Below are positions 1 through 5,696 of a stretch of DNA of 15,337 bases, piece after piece. The first letter of the stretch is position 1; each line of letters begins with the position of its first letter. The translations under genes and the position numbers were made by a program. Source of the DNA: Spirochaetaceae bacterium (GTDB taxonomy: Bacteria; Spirochaetota; Spirochaetia; DSM-27196; PWMO01); the NCBI GenBank assembly GCA_003558175.1, contig PWMO01000054.1:1-15337 (forward strand), read 5' to 3'. The notes below the pieces were generated by a model. The model saw only the letters and a list, made by a program, of their open reading frames with translations, was not told the DNA's origin and did no database searches.

Positions 1-155
1 GGCCGATAGCGGCCGCCGCTTCTGGTGAGCGGAATTGAGAGTCTGCGCAGAAACGGCCGATGGCTCACGAACTCTGCCAGGCCGTACTTCGCAAGAACGG
101 AAATGATCTCCGCGTAACGCGAGACAACCGCTCCTCTGCGCAGCTTACGTCGCAA
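1..155 (-). CDS. AarF/UbiB (ABC1) family kinase, N-terminal fragment
   Basis: This partial gene runs off the left edge; about 51 codons are visible with no stop. The readable protein includes RYAEIISVLAKYGLAEF followed by a basic stretch (SHRPFLRRL), which is how ABC1/AarF/UbiB atypical kinases typically begin, before the kinase core. The catalytic motifs lie outside the window, so the call rests on the N-terminal signature only. The frame has a stop at 171-173, and the best start is TTG at 153-155, preceded by AGGGGA about 9 bases upstream; a rarer start slightly downstream is possible. It lies 23 bases after the phasin-like gene on the same strand, so the two are probably co-transcribed. 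The family is ATP-binding and in several organisms is linked to ubiquinone or isoprenoid-lipid metabolism; its role here is unknown. Confidence 0.7.
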   Translation of the reverse strand, partial: MRRKLRRGAVVSRYAEIISVLAKYGLAEFVSHRPFLRRLSIPLTRSGGRYR

Positions 156-178
156 GATTGCCGTTCCCCTTTAGTGCG

Positions 179-487
179 TCACTTGCTCCCGAGTTTCTTT
201 TCCAGATTGTCGATCTTGCTCGACAGAGCATCGATGTCCTGCTTCTTGGGGATTTCCGACTGCTCCAGGAAAGCTTCCAGACGCTTTTCGATCACTTCAT
301 CGAGCCGGGTTCGGGTCTCTTCTGACTGTGTGACAAGATCATCCATGAACTTCTTGCCCTCTTCCTCACTCATGTTGTACTCATCAGAGATCTTTTTGCC
401 GAACTCCTCGATTCGCTCCTTGGCGCGCAGGGCAAGTCCCAGACCGGCATAGAGCCCTTCTTGAAAAGGATTTCGTTGCTGTGCCAT
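179..487 (-). CDS. Phasin-family (PHA granule-associated-like) small helical protein
   Basis: A 102-residue, cysteine-free, highly charged protein. After a short N-terminus (AQQRNPFQEGLYAGLGLAL) it is almost all predicted amphipathic helix or coiled coil (KERIEEFGKKISDEY, then RTRLDEVIEKRLEAFLEQ and a final leucine-spaced helix SSKIDNLEKKLG). This matches the short phasin/poly(hydroxyalkanoate)-granule-associated family, whose members often have no PHA synthase nearby and an unclear function. The start is placed at ATG 485-487 because AGGAGG sits 5 bases upstream; a slightly longer frame from 502 would translate the ribosome-binding site. The next gene on this strand is the AarF/UbiB kinase. 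Pairing of a phasin-domain protein with an ABC1 kinase suggests a membrane- or lipid-associated partner, but this is inference. No PHA biosynthesis gene is visible in the window. Confidence 0.72.
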   Translation of the reverse strand: MAQQRNPFQEGLYAGLGLALRAKERIEEFGKKISDEYNMSEEEGKKFMDDLVTQSEETRTRLDEVIEKRLEAFLEQSEIPKKQDIDALSSKIDNLEKKLGSK

Positions 488-611
488 ATGTTCCTCCTGC
501 ACTTACAGTATAATAAATCAGACCCGAATCGGCGAATCGCGGTAATTGGTCCCTTTCTATCCAACGAAATCGTCGTGCGCCCAAGTTGTAGGTTTCGATA
601 GCAAATTCGGG

Positions 612-625
612 TATTGCATGCAATA
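612..625. promoter_or_regulatory. 14-bp perfect palindrome, candidate operator
   Basis: TATTGCATGCAATA is its own reverse complement. It sits in the non-coding gap between the phasin-like gene and the divergent outer-membrane protein gene, about 80 bases before the latter's start. A perfect 14-base palindrome in this AT-richer stretch is a plausible dimeric-regulator site, but no second copy was noticed and no convincing -35/-10 pair with correct spacing accompanies it. Confidence 0.3.
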
Positions 626-692
626 ATCCGGGTATACGCAATGAACGCGTTCCACTTCGCCGTCAGTCGCCGAGGGAAGCCACGAACACATG

Positions 693-698
693 AGGAGG
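693..698 (+). promoter_or_regulatory. Ribosome-binding site deciding the outer-membrane protein start
   Basis: AGGAGG lies 6 bases before GTG 705-707. An in-frame ATG at 690 would place this consensus Shine-Dalgarno inside the coding sequence and itself has only a distant GAGGG upstream, so the GTG is preferred. Confidence 0.6.
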
Positions 699-704
699 CC
701 CGAT

Positions 705-1439
705 GTGTTGAGGTTTCGAGTATTCGGTTTCGGAAAGGGGTTCGCCCTTGTCTTGCTGACCGTGGTAATCCTGTTGGCAACGGACAACCAGGTACAGGCT
801 CAGACGCTTCGGCTCGGCCCAAAGGTCGGGGCCAATCTTGCATGGTTCAGCGGCTCCGACTGGCAAGACCAGACGGCTGCCTACGACGATACGTATCCCG
901 ACATCAGTGCAAGCAACGCAGTGAGCCTGGGCTTCTTTGGCGGAGGATTTCTGGAGATCGGGCTGAGGCCAACCCTGGCCGTACAAATAGAGCTTCTCGT
1001 TGGAACCCTCACTGGCGGAAGAACCACTGAAAGCATCATTCCCATTTTCAGGGGAAAAGGGACACAACAAGCCACGGTTCTGACCATGCCGTTACTGCTG
1101 AAACCCAAACTCGAGGTTGGAGCTTCCGGTGCGATCTATGGCCTGGTCGGCCCGGAACCAGGGCTCATCCTGGGTGATGTTCGGCGCAAAGTGAAGGAGG
1201 AGATCATCTTCACATTGGATAGCGGCTCCGTCACCCCTGACAACAGGTTTGTCTTCGCGGCGACGATTGGTGCCGGCTACGAGCGCCGCGTTGGAAGCGG
1301 CGCGTGGAACGCCGAGATCCGCTACAGCCGCACCTTTACCAGGATCTTCGATGAAGACACCACGTCCTCATTCCTGGGATACGGGAACACGCGCATCAAC
1401 AGTATCCACCTGTTCGCAGGATACGGCTTCGACCTGTGA
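705..1439 (+). CDS. Secreted outer-membrane beta-barrel protein (PorT-like)
   Basis: A 244-residue protein with a clear signal peptide: a basic start (LRFRVFGFGKG), a hydrophobic core (FALVLLTVVILLAT) and a likely cleavage after QVQA-Q. The mature part begins LRLGPKVGANLAWFSG and continues in alternating polar/non-polar, Gly- and aromatic-rich strands (LSLGFFGGGFLEIGLRP-like, EIRYSRTFT), ending HLFAGYGFDL with a hydrophobic last residue. This is the usual layout of the 8- to 10-strand outer-membrane beta-barrel family sometimes labelled PorT or 'porin family'. The specific function is unknown. The start is GTG 705 on ribosome-binding-site grounds (ATG 690 is the alternative). It stands alone on the plus strand, with its 3' end facing rnfC; no strong terminator hairpin separates the two. 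Its presence implies a diderm cell envelope. Confidence 0.7.
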   Translation: MLRFRVFGFGKGFALVLLTVVILLATDNQVQAQTLRLGPKVGANLAWFSGSDWQDQTAAYDDTYPDISASNAVSLGFFGGGFLEIGLRPTLAVQIELLVGTLTGGRTTESIIPIFRGKGTQQATVLTMPLLLKPKLEVGASGAIYGLVGPEPGLILGDVRRKVKEEIIFTLDSGSVTPDNRFVFAATIGAGYERRVGSGAWNAEIRYSRTFTRIFDEDTTSSFLGYGNTRINSIHLFAGYGFDL

Positions 1440-1444
1440 CAACG

Positions 1445-1493
1445 ACGCCTGTCGGGAACGCACGCCTGTCGGGAACGGTCTCTATCGGGAACG
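1445..1493. repeat. Three-unit tandem repeat (period 16-17 bp) between convergent genes
   Basis: Units are 1445-1460 and 1462-1477 (identical, ACGCCTGTCGGGAACG) and a degenerate third at 1479-1493 ending TATCGGGAACG. The third unit overlaps the last codons and stop of rnfC. The repeat fills the 42-base gap between the stops of the outer-membrane protein gene and rnfC. It does not form a convincing terminator hairpin, and its role is unknown. Confidence 0.75.
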
Positions 1494-2834
1494 CTGCCGG
1501 AGCATCGCCTTGCCTTCCATCACCAGGTGCGTTACGGGGCGATAGTTGGGGCAGACGTAGCTGCAGATCGCGCATTCACAGCATTCACGGATATGGAGCC
1601 CTTCCGCCGCTTCGGGGGTCCCCGCCTCGACAAACTGGCTGATCTCGTTGGGGTACAGCCCGACCGGGCAATGGTTTACGCAGGCGCTGCAGCGGATGCA
1701 GGGATTGATCCATTCGTGCTGCGGTTGGATTGCGCTCGGCGGCATGACCAGGATTCCCGTGGTGGGCTTGACGACCGGTGCGTCCAACGTGTCGACCGCG
1801 AGACCGGTCATGGGCCCGCCCCGGATGATCTTGTATCCGTCCAGATCTTCCGCACGGACGCCGATTGACTCGAGCACATACCGGATGGTGGTTCCAACTG
1901 GAACCAGGTAGTTGCCGCATCGCTCCACCGAGCCCGGCCCGCTGACGGTGATCACCCGTTCGTAGAGCGGCTTTCCCAACGCTACCGCCTCGTAGATGGC
2001 AGCGGTAGTAGACGCGTTGCGTACAATGCAGCCCACGTCGGAACTCCGGCCGCCGAGCGGCGGGTCCTTTCCGGTAATCGCCCGCAGCAGCGTCTTCTTG
2101 TACCCCTGGGGATACTTTACTGCTACGGGCACGACCTCCATAGCGGGGTTGTTGCGCGTTTTGTCGCGGAGCACCTCGATCGCGTCCGGCTTGTTGGTTT
2201 CTACACCGAAGACGCAGCGGTCCGCACCAATGCAGCGCATAATGATCTCGGCACCGCCGATAACCGCGTCGGTGCGTTCTATCATCGTGCGGTGATCGCT
2301 GGTGAGGAACGGTTCGCATTCTGCACCGTTGACGATCAGCATCGGGATCTTGCTCCGCACCGCCAGATTGATGTGGGTGGGAAAACCGGCCCCGGCCATT
2401 CCAACGATTCCGAAATCCTTCAATATACCAAGGATGGTCTGCTGATCGAGGTCCTGCCATCCCGCCCTCTCCGCAAACGCTGGTGCTTCGCGCGATTGCT
2501 CGGTAGTGCGGATAACAACGCTCGGCACCATCGTTCCGTCGCCAAAGGGGCGCGGTTCTACCTCGCTCACCACGCCGGTGACACTGGCGTGCACGGCAGA
2601 ACACCAGCGGTCATCAAGATCACCCACAACATCGCCGGCCGATACGTGATCTCCCGGCTTTACCGTGGGCTCCACCGTCTCACCGGCATGCTGCCGCAGT
2701 GGAACTACCACAAACGGTGGCAACGGCAGCCGTTCTACCGCCTTGCCGTCGGTATAGTGCTTATTGTGGGGCAGATCGATGCCGCGCTGAAAGGTTTTCG
2801 CGCGCCGTTTCACTTCAGAAGTCGATACCGGCAT
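1482..2834 (-). CDS. rnfC: Rnf-type electron transport complex subunit C
   Basis: A 450-residue peripheral subunit of the Rnf complex, which classically takes electrons between ferredoxin and NAD at the cytoplasmic face. Visible in order: N-terminal segment QRGIDLPHNKHYTDGKAVERLPLP; a barrel-sandwich region (VKPGDHVSAGDVVGDL); the glycine-rich nucleotide/FMN-binding loop GMAGAGFPTH near residues 145-154; LIVNGAECEP; KYPQGYKK; and C-terminal ferredoxin domain with two 4Fe-4S motifs, CIRCSACVNHCP (cysteines about 379, 382, 385, 389) and CCECAICSYVCP (about 418, 421, 424, 428). The length is normal for the short bacterial form. An overlapping GTG at 2847-2849 exists, but ATG 2832-2834 has GGGAGG 5 bases upstream. 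It is the last gene of the operon, whereas rnfC is usually first. This is the only subunit here that carries iron-sulfur cysteines. Confidence 0.93.
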   Translation of the reverse strand: MPVSTSEVKRRAKTFQRGIDLPHNKHYTDGKAVERLPLPPFVVVPLRQHAGETVEPTVKPGDHVSAGDVVGDLDDRWCSAVHASVTGVVSEVEPRPFGDGTMVPSVVIRTTEQSREAPAFAERAGWQDLDQQTILGILKDFGIVGMAGAGFPTHINLAVRSKIPMLIVNGAECEPFLTSDHRTMIERTDAVIGGAEIIMRCIGADRCVFGVETNKPDAIEVLRDKTRNNPAMEVVPVAVKYPQGYKKTLLRAITGKDPPLGGRSSDVGCIVRNASTTAAIYEAVALGKPLYERVITVSGPGSVERCGNYLVPVGTTIRYVLESIGVRAEDLDGYKIIRGGPMTGLAVDTLDAPVVKPTTGILVMPPSAIQPQHEWINPCIRCSACVNHCPVGLYPNEISQFVEAGTPEAAEGLHIRECCECAICSYVCPNYRPVTHLVMEGKAMLRQRSR

Positions 2835-2839
2835 TATTT

Positions 2840-2845
2840 CCTCCC
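2840..2845 (-). promoter_or_regulatory. Ribosome-binding site deciding the rnfC start
   Basis: GGGAGG on the minus strand, 5 bases before ATG 2834. It lies within and just after the end of rnfA, arguing for translational coupling and against the upstream GTG at 2849, which forms a GTGA overlap with the rnfA stop. Confidence 0.55.
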
Positions 2846-3415
2846 TCACCCTATTCCGGAGAATCCCTGCAGGGCCAAAGCGATCATGCCGAGCGTCATG
2901 AACTGCAGCGGCATTCCCCGCAACCAGGCCGGCAGCAGTTTGGTCTCAGGTCGCTCTTCTATTGCCTCAACCAGAACCAGCAGTACCGTCACGCCAAGGC
3001 CCAGCCCCAGCGCCGCAACGATGGTGTGAGCCGGCCCGGCGGCCCGCTCCAACGACAGAATCACCACCCCCAGGGCGGCGCTGTTCAGGGATACGCGAAG
3101 CACGAGGTGTTCGGGCATCCAGGCCGGTGCCCGACGCAACACGCGGGCCGCGCCCGCCAGCAGTACAATCAGGACCAGAACCAGCGTGAGGTGCTCCAGG
3201 TAGATCAGTTCCATCGGCACCAGCACCATAGACCGCAGGGCGAAGCCGGCCGTTACTGCGACAACGACCAGGACGGTTGTGACGAGGCCCAGAATCCCAT
3301 TCTGGGCAACGGTAGCAGGACGCTCGCCGAGGAACGGATACAGCCCGAGCAGGTGCGTGACGATCACGTTGTTCCAGAGGACCCCTCCGATCAGCAGATA
3401 TCCAAACTCAGCCAT
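2846..3415 (-). CDS. rnfA: Rnf complex membrane subunit A, cysteine-less variant
   Basis: A 189-residue integral membrane protein with about six hydrophobic helices. It aligns by eye with RnfA/RsxA over its full length: MAEFGYLLIGGVLWNNVIV (NN at the same distance from the start as in E. coli RsxA), LLGLYPFLG, LVPMELIYLEHL, LNSAALGVVIL, and a C-terminus ending ALQGFSGIG. The two family cysteines are gone: LGLCPFMG has become LGLYPFLG (Tyr26) and TNCAVLG has become LNSAALG (Ser112). The whole protein has no cysteine. In Rnf/Nqr those residues, with the matching pair in RnfE, hold an intramembrane iron-sulfur cluster. ATG 3415 is chosen because it matches the family N-terminus; ATG 3424, nine bases earlier, is possible. 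It overlaps the end of rnfE. Confidence 0.88.
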   Translation of the reverse strand: MAEFGYLLIGGVLWNNVIVTHLLGLYPFLGERPATVAQNGILGLVTTVLVVVAVTAGFALRSMVLVPMELIYLEHLTLVLVLIVLLAGAARVLRRAPAWMPEHLVLRVSLNSAALGVVILSLERAAGPAHTIVAALGLGLGVTVLLVLVEAIEERPETKLLPAWLRGMPLQFMTLGMIALALQGFSGIG

Positions 3416-4007
3416 GTGACGCATCTCCTCTCCGCTGTGAAGCCAGACGCAGCGCCTGCCCGACGGCGAGCAGCGACCCTACCACAATCAGCACGCCCCC
3501 CGGACCTCCGAAAAACGAAAGATCAATGGCAAGAATTGCCGTCTGACCAAGGGCTCCGGTGAGCAAAACTTCGCGCACCGCACCGATGCCGACCAGCGCC
3601 CCCATGAGCAGCAGCGCCAGCCAGGCGCTTTGTGCGAACTGCGTTGCCGCGCGAGGCTGCGCCTCATCCGCCTCATACAGAACACCCTGCCGCAGAATCA
3701 CCACGTTGATGGTTACCAGCGGCAGGAACACCCCAAGCGCTTCCGACACAAAGGGGTCGGTCACGGACAGAACGAACCGCGCCAGTGTCGAAACAGTAAC
3801 CGCAAGAACCGCTGTGCCGACGAGACGAACGGCACGGGGAACACGCCCGGCGAGCACCACGTTGTATGGAGCGGTTACCAGTACCGCAACGAGGATCACC
3901 GCCCCAAGCACCAGGCCGGCTCGGACCGAAACCGCGCCACCAAGTGTCGGTGCGAGTGCGGGAAAAAGCAACGCCAGCGCCGGTCTTTTGAATAACGGAT
4001 AGTTCAT
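3408..4007 (-). CDS. rnfE: Rnf complex membrane subunit E, cysteine-less variant
   Basis: A 199-residue multi-spanning membrane protein homologous to RnfE/RsxE/NqrD. Recognisable blocks are the N-terminal helix with ALAPTLGGAV (family LGLCPLLAV), LGVFLPLVTINVVIL (family LGIFIPLIVTNCIVVG), GAVREVLLTGALG (family GSLREIIGNGTL) and the C-terminal FFGGPGGVLIVVGSLLA. Both conserved cysteines are replaced, by Ala19 and Val102, and the protein contains no cysteine. The loop after the second half-helix carries an acidic stretch (YEADEAQ). The start ATG 4007 overlaps the rnfG stop as ATGA with a GGGGG-type ribosome-binding site about 7 bases upstream. It pairs with RnfA as an inverted-topology duo in the membrane. 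Identification as E rather than A follows from the longer C-terminal region and operon position. Confidence 0.85.
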   Translation of the reverse strand: MNYPLFKRPALALLFPALAPTLGGAVSVRAGLVLGAVILVAVLVTAPYNVVLAGRVPRAVRLVGTAVLAVTVSTLARFVLSVTDPFVSEALGVFLPLVTINVVILRQGVLYEADEAQPRAATQFAQSAWLALLLMGALVGIGAVREVLLTGALGQTAILAIDLSFFGGPGGVLIVVGSLLAVGQALRLASQRRGDASHG

Positions 4008-4579
4008 CGCGCAACCCCCTCGTAGCGTGCCAGCGCATCACGAACGCCCTCGGCGGCACCCTCGGCGGACAAGGTGGCGCCACTGATGGAGTCAGCATCG
4101 GCATCAATGTCGATAGAATCGTCCCGGTCTTTTCCAACAAAGCTGTCGAGAAACTCGTCCTCCAGAATCACGTCACCCAGACCCGGCGTCTCATCCTGAT
4201 GGGTAACCCGAACCGCCCGAATCGTACCGGAGCGATCCAGCGCCACCAGGACGCGGATGGTGCTCTGGTATCCCTCACCCGCGCCACGAACGGCCGTACC
4301 GATCAGCTCGCCGTCGGCCAGAGCAAGATAGACCGGAAACTGCGGGCCCTCTTCACGTTCGGCCGCTTGAATCTCCGCTTCACTCGCATCATCCGGAAGC
4401 ACGCCCTGAAACTGCTCCGCGTCCGGGAAGAGCTCCTGCAGAACTTCCAGCGTGGCCGCAGCAATCGGCGCTCGATCGAATCCAAGAACCAGCGAACGCG
4501 CCGAAACAAGAAGGGCAACACAGACGACCACGGTACCGGTCACAACAACAATAGAAGAAAGTGTCTTCGGCCTGTCCAT
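4004..4579 (-). CDS. rnfG: Rnf complex subunit G, covalently flavinylated FMN-binding protein
   Basis: A 191-residue protein with one N-terminal transmembrane anchor (IVVVTGTVVVCVALLVSA) and an extracytoplasmic FMN-binding domain. Typical RnfG features are visible: PVYLALADGELIGTAV, the RVTHQDETPGLGD motif, and the flavinylation site DSISGATLSAEG, where the Thr at about position 169 would carry FMN by a phosphoester bond added by ApbE. No apbE gene is in the window. The region before the FMN motif is unusually Asp-rich (DRDDSIDIDADAD), which may reflect a saline habitat. ATG 4579 is chosen over GTG 4585 because GGGGAGG lies about 7 bases before it; the GTG forms a GTGA overlap with the rnfD stop. 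Transfers electrons between RnfD and other cofactors in the standard complex. Confidence 0.9.
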   Translation of the reverse strand: MDRPKTLSSIVVVTGTVVVCVALLVSARSLVLGFDRAPIAAATLEVLQELFPDAEQFQGVLPDDASEAEIQAAEREEGPQFPVYLALADGELIGTAVRGAGEGYQSTIRVLVALDRSGTIRAVRVTHQDETPGLGDVILEDEFLDSFVGKDRDDSIDIDADADSISGATLSAEGAAEGVRDALARYEGVAR

Positions 4580-4581
4580 GC

Positions 4582-5487
4582 TCACGCCTCCCCGAGTGCC
4601 TTATGCTTGAGGTACCGGTCGAGTAACGGTACCGTTGCATTCATCAGCAGAATCGCGTAGGTGACTCCTTCCGGATACCGGCCAAGCTCACGAATAAGTA
4701 CCGTAAGAACTCCGCACCCGATACCGAATATCACCTTCCCGTTGGGTGTCATGGGAGAGGTTACCCAATCGGTGGCCATGAACAGAGCACCGATCATGAG
4801 ACCGCCCCCGAAGACGTGTGCCAGAGGATTGGCGCGAAAGGCAACAGCGGTCAACACGCTGCCGAGAACAAAGAAAAAAGGAATCTGCCAATGTATACGG
4901 CCACGGATGTTCAGAAACAGAGCCCCCGCCAGCAGCAACAGCGCCGACGTCTCGCCGATGCTCCCGGGGACGGTGCCGAGAAACAGAGCCGACAGCGTAG
5001 CCTCCCCGCTTATCAGCGGCGTGGCGGAGGTTGCACCGTCAAAAGGACTCACCCAGGTGGTCATTGCCGCGGGCCAGATCACCATCATGACCGCGCGCCC
5101 GACCAACGCGGGATTGAACAGGTTCTTGCCAAGCCCTCCCTGCAGGACCTTGCCGAAGAGAATCGCCGCCACGGAGCCGGCCGCAGCATACCCGGGAGCG
5201 ATGGACGGCGGCAGCGAGAGAGCCAGCAACAGGCCGGTCAGCGCGGCGCTGCCGTCTCCGAAAATCTCCGAAGGGTTGGAAAACCTGCGGTCAACGGCCG
5301 CTTCCGTAACAATGGCCGCCACTACGGCGGCAACAACCACCGCCGCTGCGTTCCCGCCAAAGAGATAGATCCCCATGGCCGTAGCCGGAAGAAGAGCCAA
5401 TATGACTTCGAGCATGATCTGGCGGGTGTTTTCCACCTTGATCTTGATATGCGGTGCACGAGTAACAACGAGCTTCGGATTATACAC
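4582..5487 (-). CDS. rnfD: Rnf complex membrane subunit D, FMN-binding
   Basis: A 301-residue polytopic membrane protein and the first gene of the rnf operon. Hallmarks: the N-terminus KLVVTRAPHIKIK (family 'SPHI'), SNPSEIFGDGSAALTGLLLALSLPP, GGLGKNLFNPALVGRA near residues 117-131, and DGATSATPLIS, whose Thr at about 156 corresponds to the residue that binds FMN covalently in RnfD/NqrB. Later helices contain HVFGGGLMIGALFMATDWVTSP-type and GRYPEGVTYAILLMN blocks, both family-typical. The start is GTG 5485-5487 with GGGAG 11 bases upstream; no better start is in frame. A sigma70-like promoter lies about 40 bases upstream. It is slightly short for the family but complete. Confidence 0.92.
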   Translation of the reverse strand: MYNPKLVVTRAPHIKIKVENTRQIMLEVILALLPATAMGIYLFGGNAAAVVVAAVVAAIVTEAAVDRRFSNPSEIFGDGSAALTGLLLALSLPPSIAPGYAAAGSVAAILFGKVLQGGLGKNLFNPALVGRAVMMVIWPAAMTTWVSPFDGATSATPLISGEATLSALFLGTVPGSIGETSALLLLAGALFLNIRGRIHWQIPFFFVLGSVLTAVAFRANPLAHVFGGGLMIGALFMATDWVTSPMTPNGKVIFGIGCGVLTVLIRELGRYPEGVTYAILLMNATVPLLDRYLKHKALGEA

Positions 5488-5525
5488 TGCGCAGAGATCT
5501 CCCAGTTGTTTTGGCTGTAAGCGCC

Positions 5526-5554
5526 ATTATCCCAGCAGAATTGCGAGGCGTCAA
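5526..5554 (-). promoter_or_regulatory. Sigma70-like promoter of the rnf operon
   Basis: Read on the minus strand: TTGACG (5554-5549), 17-base spacer, GATAAT (5531-5526). Each hexamer has 5 of 6 consensus bases and the spacing is optimal. Transcription would begin near 5519, giving a leader of roughly 30 bases before the rnfD GTG. Confidence 0.65.
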
Positions 5555-5567
5555 GCTTGAACTGTTC
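5551..5567. promoter_or_regulatory. Candidate operator over the rnf -35 box
   Basis: TCAAGCTTGA (5551-5560) is a perfect 10-base palindrome overlapping the rnf -35 hexamer, and it runs into a second inverted repeat, GAAC-T-GTTC (5559-5567). Position fits a repressor or activator site. The binding protein is unknown; the divergent GntR regulator is the obvious candidate, although the motif differs from the elements at its own promoter. Confidence 0.3.
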
Positions 5568-5597
5568 CATGTGCACTGCCACCACACAAGAAAAGAG

Positions 5598-5626
5598 TTG
5601 CAAAATTGGAGTAGTCCACTTATAAT
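5598..5626 (+). promoter_or_regulatory. Sigma70 promoter of the gntR-glm-mal operon
   Basis: TTGCAA (5598-5603), 17-base spacer, TATAAT (5621-5626, perfect consensus). It is divergent from the rnf promoter, with 43 bases between the two -35 boxes. The start point would be near 5633, leaving about 65 bases of leader before the gntR GTG. Confidence 0.72.
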
Positions 5627-5660
5627 TGGACCATACTTAACGCGTAGTGGTGGACCAATT
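5604..5660. promoter_or_regulatory. Cluster of inverted and direct repeats, likely regulator operators
   Basis: Three related elements overlap or follow the promoter: AATTGGAGTAGTCCA (5604-5618, with TGGA-4-TCCA inverted arms, inside the -35/-10 spacer), AATTGGACCA (5624-5633, overlapping the -10) and TGGACCAATT (5651-5660). The last two form inverted AATTGG...CCAATT arms and share the heptamer TGGACCA 24 bases apart; AATTGGA recurs after 20 bases. Sites within and just downstream of the promoter would suit autorepression by the GntR protein encoded next. Binding is inferred, not shown. Confidence 0.45.
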
Positions 5661-5686
5661 GATGCCGGCGAGGATCGGCACCGGCG

Positions 5687-5692
5687 AGGAGG
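5687..5692 (+). promoter_or_regulatory. Ribosome-binding site deciding the gntR start
   Basis: AGGAGG 4 bases before GTG 5697-5699. The frame is open back to 5511 but the upstream part overlaps the promoter and has no family resemblance, so translation should start here. Confidence 0.6.
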
Positions 5693-5696
5693 CAGG

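Noticed and set aside
507..512. TATACT on the minus strand as a -10 box for the phasin-like gene
   Set aside because: The hexamer is good, but no -35-like sequence lies 16-18 bases upstream (TCGCCG/TTCGCC only), and the implied start point would fall almost on the ribosome-binding site.
614..638. TTGCAT...TATACG as a plus-strand promoter for the outer-membrane protein gene
   Set aside because: The spacer is only about 14 bases, too short for a sigma70 promoter; the palindrome explains the TTGCAT better.
1440..1481. Bidirectional rho-independent terminator between the outer-membrane gene and rnfC
   Set aside because: Only a 4-base CGAC/GTCG stem can be drawn and no T-run follows; the region is a direct repeat, not an inverted one.
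1445..1493. CRISPR-like repeat array
   Set aside because: Units are 16 bases with at most one base between them, so there are no spacers, and no cas genes are nearby.
5511..5696. Upstream extension of gntR to an ATG-proximal start
   Set aside because: It would cover both the promoter and the repeats; the translated segment is not GntR-like and the ribosome-binding site supports GTG 5697.
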